Source: an uncultured Bacillota bacterium (lineage in GTDB: Bacteria; Bacillota_I; Bacilli_A; RFN20; CAG-449). Taken from it: a stretch of 36,522 bases of DNA. The notes below the pieces were generated by a model. That model worked only from the letters and a program-made list of their open reading frames with translations. It did not search any database and had not been told where the DNA came from. The stretch lies in NCBI GenBank assembly GCA_902493275.1, contig CABUOQ010000018.1, forward strand, positions 1-36,522, written 5' to 3'. The translations under genes and the position numbers were made by a program. Below are positions 16,315 to 25,221 of the stretch, one piece after another (the first letter of the stretch is position 1; each line of letters opens with the position of its first letter).

Positions 16315-17079
16315 TTAAAAACATAAATCTAAAATCATCATTAAAAGAAAGCCAAGTATAAAACTTAAATTAATAATTCTTTTCTCTTTAGCGTGCGATG
16401 TATATACTATTAATTCATCAATTATAACATATATCATTGCTCCTGCACCAAAGCAAAGAGACCATGGCATAAGGTAAACCATTTTCGTAGCTAATAAAAG
16501 TCCTATAATAGCAAACACCGGTTCAACAAACCCCGATAGACACGAAAGAGCAAAAGCTTTTTTCTTGCTATTCAAAGAATCTTCTAGTGGTAAAGCCAAA
16601 GCTGCGCCCTCTGGAAAGTTTTGAATACCTATCCCTAATGCAAATATTAAGCCAGATAAAATTGTTACATCTTGATAATTTGATAACGCTAAACCGAAAG
16701 TTAAACCGACAGAAAGCCCTTCGGGAATATTGTGAATTGTTACTGCCGTAAATAATTTTTTGTCTCTAAAATCTATCTTTTCATTTTTTGTTCTTTTACT
16801 AATAACAATATCAAAAACTAATATAAAAATTGAGCCTAAAATTATTCCACCCGTGGCGGGTAAAGCATGAGAAATGTTAAGCATATCTGAATAAGTAAAA
16901 CTTGGTATTAATAAAGAAAAGAAAGAAGCTGCCAACATTACTCCACCAGCAAAACCTAAAAACAAATTTTTGGATTTAGCTGTTTCTCTTTTTTTCTTTA
17001 TAAAAACCGCACATGATCCAAGACATGTCATAAAAAAAATAAAAAATATTCCTGCAAAAGCGTAAATTAAATCATTCAT
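16315..17079 (-). CDS. ZIP family metal transporter
   Basis: An integral membrane importer of zinc or other divalent metals; 254 aa with about eight hydrophobic segments. The metal site is given by HNIPEGLSVG in TM4 and QNFPEGAAL in TM5 (the second site has Asn-Phe where many have His-Ile). It is divergent from a tetR gene with about 100 bases between them. No clear Shine-Dalgarno precedes ATG 17077-17079. Metal specificity is not determinable. Confidence 0.92.
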   Translation of the reverse strand: MNDLIYAFAGIFFIFFMTCLGSCAVFIKKKRETAKSKNLFLGFAGGVMLAASFFSLLIPSFTYSDMLNISHALPATGGIILGSIFILVFDIVISKRTKNEKIDFRDKKLFTAVTIHNIPEGLSVGLTFGLALSNYQDVTILSGLIFALGIGIQNFPEGAALALPLEDSLNSKKKAFALSCLSGFVEPVFAIIGLLLATKMVYLMPWSLCFGAGAMIYVIIDELIVYTSHAKEKRIINLSFILGFLLMMILDLCF

Positions 17080-17121
17080 ACCAAAATAAAATATGACGAT
17101 TTATTTTAAAGGTTCTTTTTA

Positions 17122-17151
17122 TTGAAGAATACCATTAAAATGAACTATAAT
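17122..17151 (+). promoter_or_regulatory. Promoter of the second tetR gene
   Basis: TTGAAG (17122-17127), 18 bp, TATAAT (17146-17151). It sets the gene start: any start upstream of about 17158 would lie within the promoter, so ATG 17176 is chosen. Confidence 0.75.
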
Positions 17152-17175
17152 GTGCTTGTGCCTATTGGAGATTAT

Positions 17176-17751
17176 ATGCAAGAAATTAAAAACCAACCCC
17201 TTAGAAATCGAGGAATAAAAACAAAAAATAATATTATCGCGGTCGCCTTTAAATCTTTTTTTAAAAACGGATATAAGAAAACCACTACCATCAAAATTGC
17301 TAAGGAAGCTGGCGTATCAATCGGCATAGTATACTCTTATTTTAAAGATAAAGATGAATTATTAGAACTATGGTTGAATTCTCTTTTAAAAAAAAGTGAT
17401 GAATATTTTTATAATCAATTTAAATTAAGAATATATGATGTCGAATTATTCTTAATAATTGGTAACATTCTAGAAAAACTTTGTGACTCATTTTTTTGCT
17501 CACCAATAGTTAATGAAAAAGATGAAAAATTAACAAAAATATTAAATAATTTTTATTTAAAAGAAGAAAAAATCTTTATGAATGCTTGCAACGATTCTAA
17601 CATTTTTGTTAAACATCAAAACGAGACAGCTCATATCATTTTTAATTTAATAAAATCTTATAGCGAAGATTTAAAAAACACTAAAAGCCGACTTAATCAA
17701 GATGTTTTAAAAGACCAATATGTTATTAGCATCTACTCTTTATTAAAATAA
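17176..17751 (+). CDS. TetR/AcrR family transcriptional regulator
   Basis: A 191-aa regulator. The helix-turn-helix is TTIKIAKEAGVSIGIVYSYFKDKDELLELW. The start ATG 17176 has TTGGAG seven bases upstream. It is divergent from the ZIP transporter gene, which may be its target, and converges on the aminopeptidase gene, whose stop is 2 nt away. Effector unknown. Confidence 0.88.
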   Translation: MQEIKNQPLRNRGIKTKNNIIAVAFKSFFKNGYKKTTTIKIAKEAGVSIGIVYSYFKDKDELLELWLNSLLKKSDEYFYNQFKLRIYDVELFLIIGNILEKLCDSFFCSPIVNEKDEKLTKILNNFYLKEEKIFMNACNDSNIFVKHQNETAHIIFNLIKSYSEDLKNTKSRLNQDVLKDQYVISIYSLLK

Positions 17752-17753
17752 AT

Positions 17754-18977
17754 TTAAATTGCCCAAACTCCATTTTTGAATATTTGATATTCTTTTCCAT
17801 TTTTGTCATAACCGACAATATCTAAATCATCACTACCAATCATAAAATCAACATGGATTAAAGAATCGTTAAAACCTAACGCAATCATTTCTTCTTTTGT
17901 CATTGATTCATAGTTTTTCATATTATCTTCAAATGCTTCTCCAAACGCCAAGTGGCAACAAGCATTTTCATCAAATAACGTATTATAAAAAAGCAAACCT
18001 GTCTGATTAATTGGCGAATTAAAAGGTACCAATGCAACTTCACCTAAATAATGAGATCCTTCATCTGTTTCAATCGCTTTTTTCAATACGTCTTCATTCT
18101 TTTCTGCTTCAACTTTAATAATTCTTCCGTCTTTGAAATATACTTTGAAATTTTCGATAACTTTACCATTGTAAGAAAGTGGTTTTGTCGAGACCACAAC
18201 ACCATTTACACCATCTCTTTTTGGCATGGTGAAAACTTCTTCAGTTGGCATATTAGCACAATACTCAATATTTTTTAATGATTTACTTCTGGCGCTCAAC
18301 CATACATGGTTTGGTTGCAATTTTAAAGTTAAATCTGTTCCATTTTTTGAACTATATTTTAAATAATCTAAATTAATATCATTTAATATATTAGCTTTTT
18401 CCTTTAGATACGAGATATGCTTTTCCCAAGCTTTCACTGGATTTTTATCTATTCGCATAGTTTTTAAAATAGCTTTCAACAATTTTTCTTGGGCTTTTGC
18501 TGGTTTGTCTTCAGGAAAAACCTTTTTCGCCCATGAAAGCGATGGAACGGCAATAATTACCCATTGATCGTACATATTTTCAATATCACGATATGGTTTT
18601 ATCGCTTTTCTTCTTTCGATATTAGCATTCATAATCTTATCCATATCACAACCATTATATGCATCCGGATCTTCATCTTCGATATATATTAAGGCTGGGC
18701 ATATTTCACTTCTTCTTTTGGACTTTTCAATTTCCCACTTTTCAATATTTTTTAAAGTGGATTCACTTTGATAAGTATAATGTAATCTATTTATATCTTC
18801 ATTAGACCATTCAACAGTAACTTTATTTGCACCACATTTATAACATTGTTCAACTATTGCGTTAGCTAATTTTACTTGATTAGTTGAGCAAAATATCACT
18901 GCATCTTGTCCTTTTTGTAAATTAACTCCAATTTTAACTGCCGCTAAAGCGATTTTTCTACATGTCTCTTTGTTCAT
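17754..18977 (-). CDS. M29 family aminopeptidase (AmpS/PepS type)
   Basis: A broad-specificity metallo-aminopeptidase of the thermophilic aminopeptidase T family; 407 aa, normal length. Metal-site segments: MPTEEVFTMPKRDGVNGVV (Glu), HYLGEVALV (Glu), LFDENACCHLAFGEAF (His) and HVDFMIGSDDLDI (His, Asp). AAGGAG lies before ATG 18975-18977. It is monocistronic. With PepT it suggests growth on peptides. Confidence 0.95.
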   Translation of the reverse strand: MNKETCRKIALAAVKIGVNLQKGQDAVIFCSTNQVKLANAIVEQCYKCGANKVTVEWSNEDINRLHYTYQSESTLKNIEKWEIEKSKRRSEICPALIYIEDEDPDAYNGCDMDKIMNANIERRKAIKPYRDIENMYDQWVIIAVPSLSWAKKVFPEDKPAKAQEKLLKAILKTMRIDKNPVKAWEKHISYLKEKANILNDINLDYLKYSSKNGTDLTLKLQPNHVWLSARSKSLKNIEYCANMPTEEVFTMPKRDGVNGVVVSTKPLSYNGKVIENFKVYFKDGRIIKVEAEKNEDVLKKAIETDEGSHYLGEVALVPFNSPINQTGLLFYNTLFDENACCHLAFGEAFEDNMKNYESMTKEEMIALGFNDSLIHVDFMIGSDDLDIVGYDKNGKEYQIFKNGVWAI

Positions 18978-19079
18978 CTCTATACTCCTTTAATAATAAA
19001 AAATACAACATTATCATAGAATATTTTTCTCTTTAAAACAAAAAAATTAAACATAAATTATTCTTTAATTCATTTAATA

Positions 19080-19108
19080 TTTAAAAAAAAGATAATATAT
19101 GTTATAAA
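19080..19108 (+). promoter_or_regulatory. Promoter of the 19150-22187 gene cluster
   Basis: TTTAAA (19080-19085), 17 bp, TATAAA (19103-19108), with TG one base before the -10 (TG-T-TATAAA). It is about 40 bases upstream of the first gene. Confidence 0.6.
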
Positions 19109-19149
19109 ATAAGTGGATTATTTAAAGCGAAAAGGAAAGTATTATTGCT

Positions 19150-19737
19150 ATGAAAAATAAAAATTACACTATCTTCTTAATAGAATCTTTATTAAATATT
19201 TTTGTATCTATTTGGATATTAATCTCCGCTATTTTAGATATGACAATAAAGTCCCAAACCTTTAAAGTGAACATTATTTTAACAATTGTATCCTCATTAT
19301 TTTTGTTAATTTCTATTTTTAATTTAATTATTACTTTAAGAAAAAAGATAATATCTACTTTATTGACTAATGTCTTTTCTATAGTTTTATCTATTTTAAT
19401 TGTAGTTTCTTTAGTGTTAAAATTAATTAATATCAATCTTATTTTTTTGATATTATTTTTTGCAGATGTTTTAGTTTCAATAATATTTCATATTCTTACA
19501 TTATCTGACGATGCTTTTTCAACAAATAAATACCCTCATTTAAAAAGAAATAGAGTAAAATCACCTACTTGCACCATCCAAATATCTACAGAATATTTAG
19601 TAAAGGAATCTTATACACCAGAAGAAGCTGAAAGAACCATAAAACAACTATACTCACTTCATGAAAACGATGGCTTTTCTATGAAAGACTACGAAATGAT
19701 AAAAGAAAAAATCTTAAAAAATACTAAAAATGATTAA
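19150..19737 (+). CDS. Four-helix membrane protein with C-terminal SHOCT-like segment
   Basis: A 195-aa protein with four predicted transmembrane helices (about 7-29, 38-62, 68-92, 95-118), then a cytoplasmic tail. The last 30 residues (ERTIKQLYSLHENDGFSMKDYEMIKEKIL) resemble the SHOCT short C-terminal domain, a small helix pair found at the end of many membrane proteins. Its function is unknown. AAAGGAAAG lies somewhat far (about 13 bases) from ATG 19150. It overlaps the next gene by 8 bases, so it is the first gene of an operon. Confidence 0.7.
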   Translation: MKNKNYTIFLIESLLNIFVSIWILISAILDMTIKSQTFKVNIILTIVSSLFLLISIFNLIITLRKKIISTLLTNVFSIVLSILIVVSLVLKLININLIFLILFFADVLVSIIFHILTLSDDAFSTNKYPHLKRNRVKSPTCTIQISTEYLVKESYTPEEAERTIKQLYSLHENDGFSMKDYEMIKEKILKNTKND

Positions 19738-20179
19738 AATATTAGTAATATCTGATACTCATCAAGACATTAATATAATAAAGAAAATATCATTAACTCA
19801 TCAAAATTTTGATTACTTTCTTCATCTTGGAGATTCAGAACTTCCGCCTTCTTTAATATTGCCTTTTGTTGGAGTAAAAGGAAATTGTGATTATGGATTA
19901 GATTATCCAACATCAAAAAGAATCAAAACACCATTTGGAGATATTTATATGGAACACGGGAATACTTTTATCGATAGAGATTATATTTTAAAAACTAATG
20001 CGAGAATATTCTTATGTGGCCATAGTCATGTTCATGATTTAAAGAAAATAGACGATGATCATTATTTTGCTAATCCCGGATCTACAACAAGGCCAAGAGA
20101 TGGCACAGAAGGAACTTATTTAGAAATATATTTAGATAATAATTATATTGATTTTAAATTTAGAAAAATTGATTATTAA
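19730..20179 (+). CDS. YfcE/MJ0936-type metallophosphoesterase
   Basis: A small calcineurin-like phosphodiesterase of 149 aa. The dinuclear metal motifs are SDTHQD, HLGDSE, KGNCD, MEHGN and GHSHVHD, in the normal order. Proteins of this family hydrolyse phosphodiesters or phosphomonoesters in vitro; the natural substrate is usually unknown. The overlap with the upstream membrane gene indicates translational coupling. Confidence 0.92.
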   Translation: MIKILVISDTHQDINIIKKISLTHQNFDYFLHLGDSELPPSLILPFVGVKGNCDYGLDYPTSKRIKTPFGDIYMEHGNTFIDRDYILKTNARIFLCGHSHVHDLKKIDDDHYFANPGSTTRPRDGTEGTYLEIYLDNNYIDFKFRKIDY

Positions 20180-20252
20180 TTACATACTTTGTTTTAATTG
20201 TTTTTTTAGAATGTTATTGATATTATTTTTAAGTATTGTAGAAAATAAAATT

Positions 20253-21134
20253 ATGCTAGACGTATTTATTGATTCATTATTAGATAGTTTAAAAGTGTTA
20301 GGAATCGTTTTTGTTTTCTATATTGTTTTTTCATTCTTTGAAAGTAAACTCGCAGAAAAGTTACAAAAGAACAAAAAACTTTCACCTTTTTTAGGTAGTT
20401 TATTTGGAATTATTCCTCAATGTGGCTTTTCAGTTGTTGCTAGTGATTTATATATAAAACAACATATTACAATGGGAACGCTTATCGCTGTTTTTATTGC
20501 TTGTAGTGATGAAGCTTTACCTATTTTATTATCTAATCCAGATAAAATATTATCCGCTATACCTTTAATTATAATAAAATTTATTTTAGGTTTTGTTGTG
20601 GGATATATCGTAGATATCATTATGGTCCATAATAAAGAAAAAGTTAAAGAGCATCACACCCATTGTCATCATCACGAAGAAATTCATGTCGGTTGCTGTC
20701 ATCATGAAATAGATAATGAAAACGAAAATAAAATTCATCAACATCTAATCCATCCTTTAATTCATTCTTTAAAAATCTTTTTATATGTATTTATAATAAC
20801 ATTTTTATTTGGAATACTTATATATCTTATCGGTGAAGAAACAATCAATCAATTTTTAATTAATAGTCGCTATATTGCTCCAGTATTTACCATTATCATT
20901 GGCTTGATACCAAATTGTGCTTCTTCAGTCATTATAACTAATTTATACTTATTAGGAGGTATTTCTTTTGGGGCTTGCCTTTCTGGATTAATTGTCAATG
21001 CGGGACTTGGAATGTTCTTTTTATTAAAAAATAAAGAAAATTGTAAAAACTCATTAATAATTTTAGCAATTCTTATCGGTGTTGGTCTATTAGCTGGATA
21101 TGTTTGCGAGTTTGTTTCATTATTGATAAAATAA
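20253..21134 (+). CDS. Putative 10-TM heavy-metal exporter (ArsP_2-like permease)
   Basis: A polytopic membrane protein made of two related halves. Each half carries a signature in a helix: GIIPQCGFSVVASDLY in the first and GLIPNCASSVIITNLY in the second, the pattern of the ArsP_2 / putative manganese-transporter family. The loop between halves is packed with metal-binding residues (HHTHCHHHEE, then GCCHHE). The start is uncertain: I choose ATG 20253 (MLDVFIDSLLDSLKVLG), which fits family N-termini, but no Shine-Dalgarno supports it, and ATG 20211 is possible. The cargo metal is unknown. Confidence 0.85.
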   Translation: MLDVFIDSLLDSLKVLGIVFVFYIVFSFFESKLAEKLQKNKKLSPFLGSLFGIIPQCGFSVVASDLYIKQHITMGTLIAVFIACSDEALPILLSNPDKILSAIPLIIIKFILGFVVGYIVDIIMVHNKEKVKEHHTHCHHHEEIHVGCCHHEIDNENENKIHQHLIHPLIHSLKIFLYVFIITFLFGILIYLIGEETINQFLINSRYIAPVFTIIIGLIPNCASSVIITNLYLLGGISFGACLSGLIVNAGLGMFFLLKNKENCKNSLIILAILIGVGLLAGYVCEFVSLLIK

Positions 21135-21140
21135 TTTTAT

Positions 21141-22187
21141 ATGGATGACATTAAAGAACTTAGAAAAAAAATAAATATCATTGATAAAAAATTATTTAAT
21201 CTCTATCAAGAAAGATTAAATATTTCTGAAAAAATTGGAGATTATAAAAAAAGCAATAATTTTCCTGTTTTTGATAAACAACGTGAAGAAGAAATAAAAA
21301 AATTACACTATGAAAATATAGACAATTTTTATCTTCCTTTTTTTTCACAATTTTATGAAAATATCCTTTATTCTTCTAAAGAACTACAATATCTAAGACA
21401 ATTATCACCATTATTAAAAAGAGTTATTGAAATAACTAAAGGGGCTTCTTTACTTTTAAATGATAATTTTGAAACATCATCAAAAACATCTAAAGATAAC
21501 CTAGTAACTTCAAATGATATACGTGTTCAAGATTATTTAATTTCTGAATTAAAAAAAATAACTCCAACTTACAAATTTTTTGCTGAAGAAAACTTACAAG
21601 AGATATTTGACAAAGAAGATTTTGTTTGGGTAATAGATCCGATAGATGGAACAGCAAATTATGTGCATGGTTTAAATTTATCGGTGATTTCTATTGCTCT
21701 AGTACATAATAATCACCCCGTATTAGGAATAACATATAATCCATTTACAAAAGATATATTTTTTGCAGAAGAAGGTAAAGGGGCATACCATAATTATCAA
21801 AAGATAAGTGTTTCCAATAAAAAATTTGAAGACTGCATATTTTTTACCGCATGGTCTTTGTATGATAAATCTTTAGCGGAAAAAACTTTTGAAATTTCCA
21901 AAAAAATCTATGAACAAGTTTCCGATATAAGACGTTTAGGATCATGTGCTTTAGAATTATCATATTTAAGTGCTGGTTTGGGAGATTTATATTTTGAAAT
22001 AAAATTATTTCCTTGGGATTTTTCAGCTGGTGAGCTCTTAATAAAAGAAGCTGGTGGATTTATTTGCTCTTTAGAAAACGAAATTTCTCACCAAAAAAAA
22101 CAAGCTATAATAGCCGCTAATAGTGAAGAAAATTTATATAAACTCAAAGAAATAATCAATTTATATTTCACTAAAAATTTAGAGTAA
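21141..22187 (+). CDS. Chorismate mutase (AroQ)-inositol monophosphatase family fusion
   Basis: A 348-aa two-domain protein. Residues 1-85 match the AroQ helical chorismate mutase, and the E. coli active-site residues all have counterparts: R8, R25, K36, D45, R48, E49 and Q83. Residues 93-345 are an inositol-monophosphatase-family phosphatase with metal ligands E149 (FAEEN), D166 and D169 (WVIDPIDGT) and D293 (PWDFSAG). Chorismate mutase makes prephenate for Phe/Tyr synthesis; IMPase-family enzymes dephosphorylate inositol-P, fructose-1,6-P2, PAP or similar. No pathway links the two, and no other aromatic-pathway gene is nearby. It starts 6 nt after the exporter gene with a weak ribosome site. 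The domain boundary lies inside one uninterrupted frame. Confidence 0.88.
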   Translation: MDDIKELRKKINIIDKKLFNLYQERLNISEKIGDYKKSNNFPVFDKQREEEIKKLHYENIDNFYLPFFSQFYENILYSSKELQYLRQLSPLLKRVIEITKGASLLLNDNFETSSKTSKDNLVTSNDIRVQDYLISELKKITPTYKFFAEENLQEIFDKEDFVWVIDPIDGTANYVHGLNLSVISIALVHNNHPVLGITYNPFTKDIFFAEEGKGAYHNYQKISVSNKKFEDCIFFTAWSLYDKSLAEKTFEISKKIYEQVSDIRRLGSCALELSYLSAGLGDLYFEIKLFPWDFSAGELLIKEAGGFICSLENEISHQKKQAIIAANSEENLYKLKEIINLYFTKNLE

Positions 22188-22670
22188 AAAACTATCTAGT
22201 GCTTGTTGTATTCCACCTGCGGTTAAAGCAAATAAACAAAACCACAAAACCGCTATACCCATAAAAAGAACTAACAATAAAATTATTTTAATTATCACCT
22301 TTATATGTGCTCTTATTATCACTGCATTAGAAAAAATGTTTATAGCAATTAGCATTCCCGCTAAAGCACCACCAACAATTCCACCCATTACACCAAAAAC
22401 AGCTAAAATTAATGGAAATAATATTGTAATATATTCATACCATTTATTAGAAACAATGCCTATTTTTTCTCCATTTGATGAAACTAAGCTAATACCTCTA
22501 ACATAATCGCCTTTTATTTTATAAGTCTTATCTTCATCTGGATGTTTAAAAGTGTTATTTTTTATTTGTTCACAATCTTTATCATTGATTGATAAACACC
22601 TTTTCCCTGAAATAATTCCTTCTTGATAAACAAAAATATCATTATTAACTTCTTTTTTAAACAACAACAT
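22179..22670 (-). CDS. Membrane protein of unknown function
   Basis: A 163-aa protein that I do not recognise. A soluble N-terminal part of about 80 residues (with GISLVSSNGEKIGIV) is followed by a glycine-rich hydrophobic stretch (LAVFGVMGGIVGGALAGMLIAI) and a last helix pair (about 120-155). TTGGAG precedes ATG 22668-22670. Its end overlaps by 9 bases the end of the convergent fusion gene. No function is proposed. Confidence 0.7.
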   Translation of the reverse strand: MLLFKKEVNNDIFVYQEGIISGKRCLSINDKDCEQIKNNTFKHPDEDKTYKIKGDYVRGISLVSSNGEKIGIVSNKWYEYITILFPLILAVFGVMGGIVGGALAGMLIAINIFSNAVIIRAHIKVIIKIILLLVLFMGIAVLWFCLFALTAGGIQQALDSFLL

Positions 22671-22735
22671 AAAAACTCCAATTAACTAATACTATTTTAC
22701 CTTGTAGTTTTTATTTTTACAATATCTATTATTTC

Positions 22736-22777
22736 AAAAAAAAGTTACTTTTAAGAAACTAGTTCAATAAAAGTAAC
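22736..22777 (-). terminator. Terminator of the rpmH-rnpA-yidC-khpB operon
   Basis: The minus strand shows GTTACTTTTA ... TAAAAGTAAC, a 10-bp perfect stem, followed by eight T. It starts just after the khpB stop codon. Confidence 0.85.
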
Positions 22778-22784
22778 CTTATAT

Positions 22785-23369
22785 TTATTTGATATATTTT
22801 ATGTTTATTTGACGCTCTTTACCGACTCCAGAAGATTCCGTTTTAATATGAGGCATTCCTGCTAATGCATTATGTATTGCTCTTCTTTCATCAGCTGGCA
22901 TTGGATCTAACGCAACATCTGTATGTGTTTTTTCAACTTCATGCGCTAGTCTTCTTGCAATCGCAATGATTTTATTATATTTTTCTTGCTTATAACCATT
23001 GATATCTAATAAAACTCTAAATCTCTTTTTAAATTTATTATTTACAGCTAATTTTGTTAATTCATTTAATGCCTGTAAAGATCTTCCATTTTTACCAATT
23101 AAAATAGGATTTCTATCTGATTCTATTTTTAAATTAATAACGCCTTCTCTTAATGAAGGAGTAACTTTACAATCAAAACCTAAAGCTTTTATACCATTTT
23201 CAACATATTGTTTAGAAAATTCTATTACATCCATTATAGTGTAAACATCTATAATTGTTTTTTCTTCTGTTTGTTCAATTAATAAATAATCAATATCATC
23301 AATAGAGCAATATTCTGCTTCTGCTGCGATTTTAATTGCATCTTCTAAATTTTTACCTGTATATTGCAT
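22785..23369 (-). CDS. khpB: KH/R3H RNA-binding protein KhpB (Jag)
   Basis: A 194-aa RNA-binding protein linked to cell-division and envelope control in Firmicutes. It has a Jag_N domain (1-50), a KH domain with the GxxG loop in LIGKNGRSL (about 75-140), and an R3H domain (ADERRAIHNAL) at the C-terminus. AACGGAGGAAG precedes ATG. Position right after yidC is the conserved Firmicute order. The usual downstream mnmE is absent here. Confidence 0.95.
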   Translation of the reverse strand: MQYTGKNLEDAIKIAAEAEYCSIDDIDYLLIEQTEEKTIIDVYTIMDVIEFSKQYVENGIKALGFDCKVTPSLREGVINLKIESDRNPILIGKNGRSLQALNELTKLAVNNKFKKRFRVLLDINGYKQEKYNKIIAIARRLAHEVEKTHTDVALDPMPADERRAIHNALAGMPHIKTESSGVGKERQINIKYIK

Positions 23370-23383
23370 TTTACTTCCTCCGT

Positions 23384-24811
23384 TTATTTATTTTTATATT
23401 TGACATATCCTGAATTCTTACTTCTTTTTTGAGAAATAGATGACATAATTAATGATTGCGTCAATGAAATTAAAGCTGAAACAAACCAATAAATAGCCAT
23501 TGCAATAGGTAATGTCGCACCCATAAATATAATCATTGCTAACATAACATAGTTCATGATTTTCATTTGCGTATTAGTACTATTCTTTGAAGCGCTCTTA
23601 TTTAATTTAGTAACATTCTTCTCATTTCTCTTCTTTTGAAGATATTGAGGTAGCAACATAGATACTGCTTGCATAACTGACATAAGTACAAATATTATAA
23701 TTGCTACAACAGACGGAATTCCTTGCCAGTGAGTAACAGCATTCCAAGAATTATCTGATAAATGTAAACCAAATATTTGACCCTCTCTTAAAATTGCAGA
23801 ACCAGACATAGCACCCCAAACAGCAATAAATATTGGGAATTGGAAAATCATGATAATAAACATACCAAATGGATTAACTCCATTTTTCTTGTATATTGCC
23901 ATTTGTTCTTGCGCCATCATTTGTTTCTCGTATTCATTTGTATTAGCGTTAGGATATTTTTGTTGTAAAGCTTCAAGTTCTGGACCCATATCAGTCATTC
24001 TTTGCTGAGACAAAGTTTGTTTAAAAGTACAGGCGGTTAATACACCTCTAACAATTAAAGTAACTAAAAATATCGCTAATAATGTTCCAAACCATCCCAT
24101 AGAACTAAATCCTATTGTGAAATAGTAAAGCATGGTTGAAATTGGCCATACTAATAATCCTTCTATTAATCCTAACTTAAAAGCATCGCCCCAAGACTTA
24201 CCCTCAAGTTTTAATCCATCAAATTCTCTATCAACAGGGGTGATACATGCAGTAATAGTCGCGGTATACGAATTATATTTATTTTTCATTTGACTATAGA
24301 AATAATCAGATCCAACATCTCTAATAGTTAATCCTTTATTTAACGCTTCTTTTTTCCATTTATCAAAATTTGACCAAGTATCATTAATATTAGTTGAAAA
24401 TTCTTTTGCATATTTGACAAGTGCATACTCATTTGTATTAACAAAAGCTTTTCTAATATCTTGATTTGAAATTAGAGCTTCGGCTCCAATCTCTTGATAA
24501 GTTTTTACTATCTCTTGTTCATTTTCTATAAAAGTTAATGTATATGTATAATATTCATTAACAATTGTAGCCGCTACATTTTCTTCGATATAATTAAAGA
24601 ACGCTTCTGTTGGTGCATAATAGCTACCTGTTTCATTAACTGTATTAACTATTTGCTGTAGATTTGTTTCTCCATTATTGTTAACTGTAGTTTCATAGAC
24701 ATACATCATATTTACTTTATCTTGAATAGTGCAAAATGATTTAGTACATCCACTAAGCAACGCTACTCCCATGAATAAAAGACCAATTTTCCATTTTTTT
24801 GATTTATTCAT
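23384..24811 (-). CDS. yidC: Membrane protein insertase YidC/OxaA (SpoIIIJ type)
   Basis: Inserts proteins into the membrane alone or with Sec. The 475-aa precursor has a lipoprotein signal with lipobox LLSGC. An extracytoplasmic region of about 190 residues follows, longer than in B. subtilis SpoIIIJ, then five membrane segments: LIEGLLVWPISTMLYYF, the segment with the groove Arg (LVTLIVRGVL), FGMFIIMIFQFPIFIAVW, VVAIIIFVLMSVMQAV and MAIYWFVSALISLTQ. A basic tail ends the protein. It overlaps rnpA by 8 bases; GGAGGAA lies before ATG. Confidence 0.95.
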   Translation of the reverse strand: MNKSKKWKIGLLFMGVALLSGCTKSFCTIQDKVNMMYVYETTVNNNGETNLQQIVNTVNETGSYYAPTEAFFNYIEENVAATIVNEYYTYTLTFIENEQEIVKTYQEIGAEALISNQDIRKAFVNTNEYALVKYAKEFSTNINDTWSNFDKWKKEALNKGLTIRDVGSDYFYSQMKNKYNSYTATITACITPVDREFDGLKLEGKSWGDAFKLGLIEGLLVWPISTMLYYFTIGFSSMGWFGTLLAIFLVTLIVRGVLTACTFKQTLSQQRMTDMGPELEALQQKYPNANTNEYEKQMMAQEQMAIYKKNGVNPFGMFIIMIFQFPIFIAVWGAMSGSAILREGQIFGLHLSDNSWNAVTHWQGIPSVVAIIIFVLMSVMQAVSMLLPQYLQKKRNEKNVTKLNKSASKNSTNTQMKIMNYVMLAMIIFMGATLPIAMAIYWFVSALISLTQSLIMSSISQKRSKNSGYVKYKNK

Positions 24812-25148
24812 TAGTCATTCCTCCAATTTTTAATAACATTTTTTTTAATTCTTCAAGATTATCATGATAATTATTATTTAAAAATTTTCTTCTAACAATT
24901 ATAACAAAATCTAAATGAATTATATTTTCAAATCTTTCTATTTCTACAATCATTGATCGAACCTGACGTCTTATTTTAACCCGCATTACAGCATTTCCTA
25001 ATTTTTTAGAAGCGGAAATTCCATATCTAGATTCTTGTTTGTCGTTTGATAAATAGTAGATAACGAAGATATTTGAACTAATTTTTTTCTTTGCTGCGAT
25101 AACTTTCTGGAAATCCTGTTTTGTTTTAACTCTTTTTTCTTTTTTCAT
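24804..25148 (-). CDS. rnpA: Ribonuclease P protein component
   Basis: A basic protein that helps RNase P RNA process tRNA 5' ends. I choose ATG 25146-25148 (MKKEKRVKTKQDFQKV), with AAGGAAA upstream, giving 114 aa, the usual size. Signature segment: RYGISASKKLGNAVMRVKIRRQVR. It sits between rpmH and yidC, as in nearly all bacteria. Confidence 0.95.
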   Translation of the reverse strand: MKKEKRVKTKQDFQKVIAAKKKISSNIFVIYYLSNDKQESRYGISASKKLGNAVMRVKIRRQVRSMIVEIERFENIIHLDFVIIVRRKFLNNNYHDNLEELKKMLLKIGGMTNE

Positions 25149-25168
25149 TAAAATTTCCTTTTTTTTAA

Positions 25169-25201
25169 AAACCACTAGGAGCATACATCCCCTAGTGGTT
25201 T
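25169..25201 (-). terminator. Attenuator-like hairpin between rpmH and rnpA
   Basis: An 11-bp perfect stem AAACCACTAGG / CCTAGTGGTTT with an 11-nt loop and five T afterwards on the minus strand. It lies between two genes that are normally cotranscribed, so it probably ends part of the rpmH transcripts and lowers rnpA/yidC expression relative to rpmH. Confidence 0.75.
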
Positions 25202-25221
25202 AAGTTTTAAGTAAACAGAGA

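Noticed and set aside
17122..17175. Upstream TTG start for the second TetR gene
   Set aside because: It would begin in the -35 hexamer of a good promoter, and ATG 17176 has a proper ribosome site.
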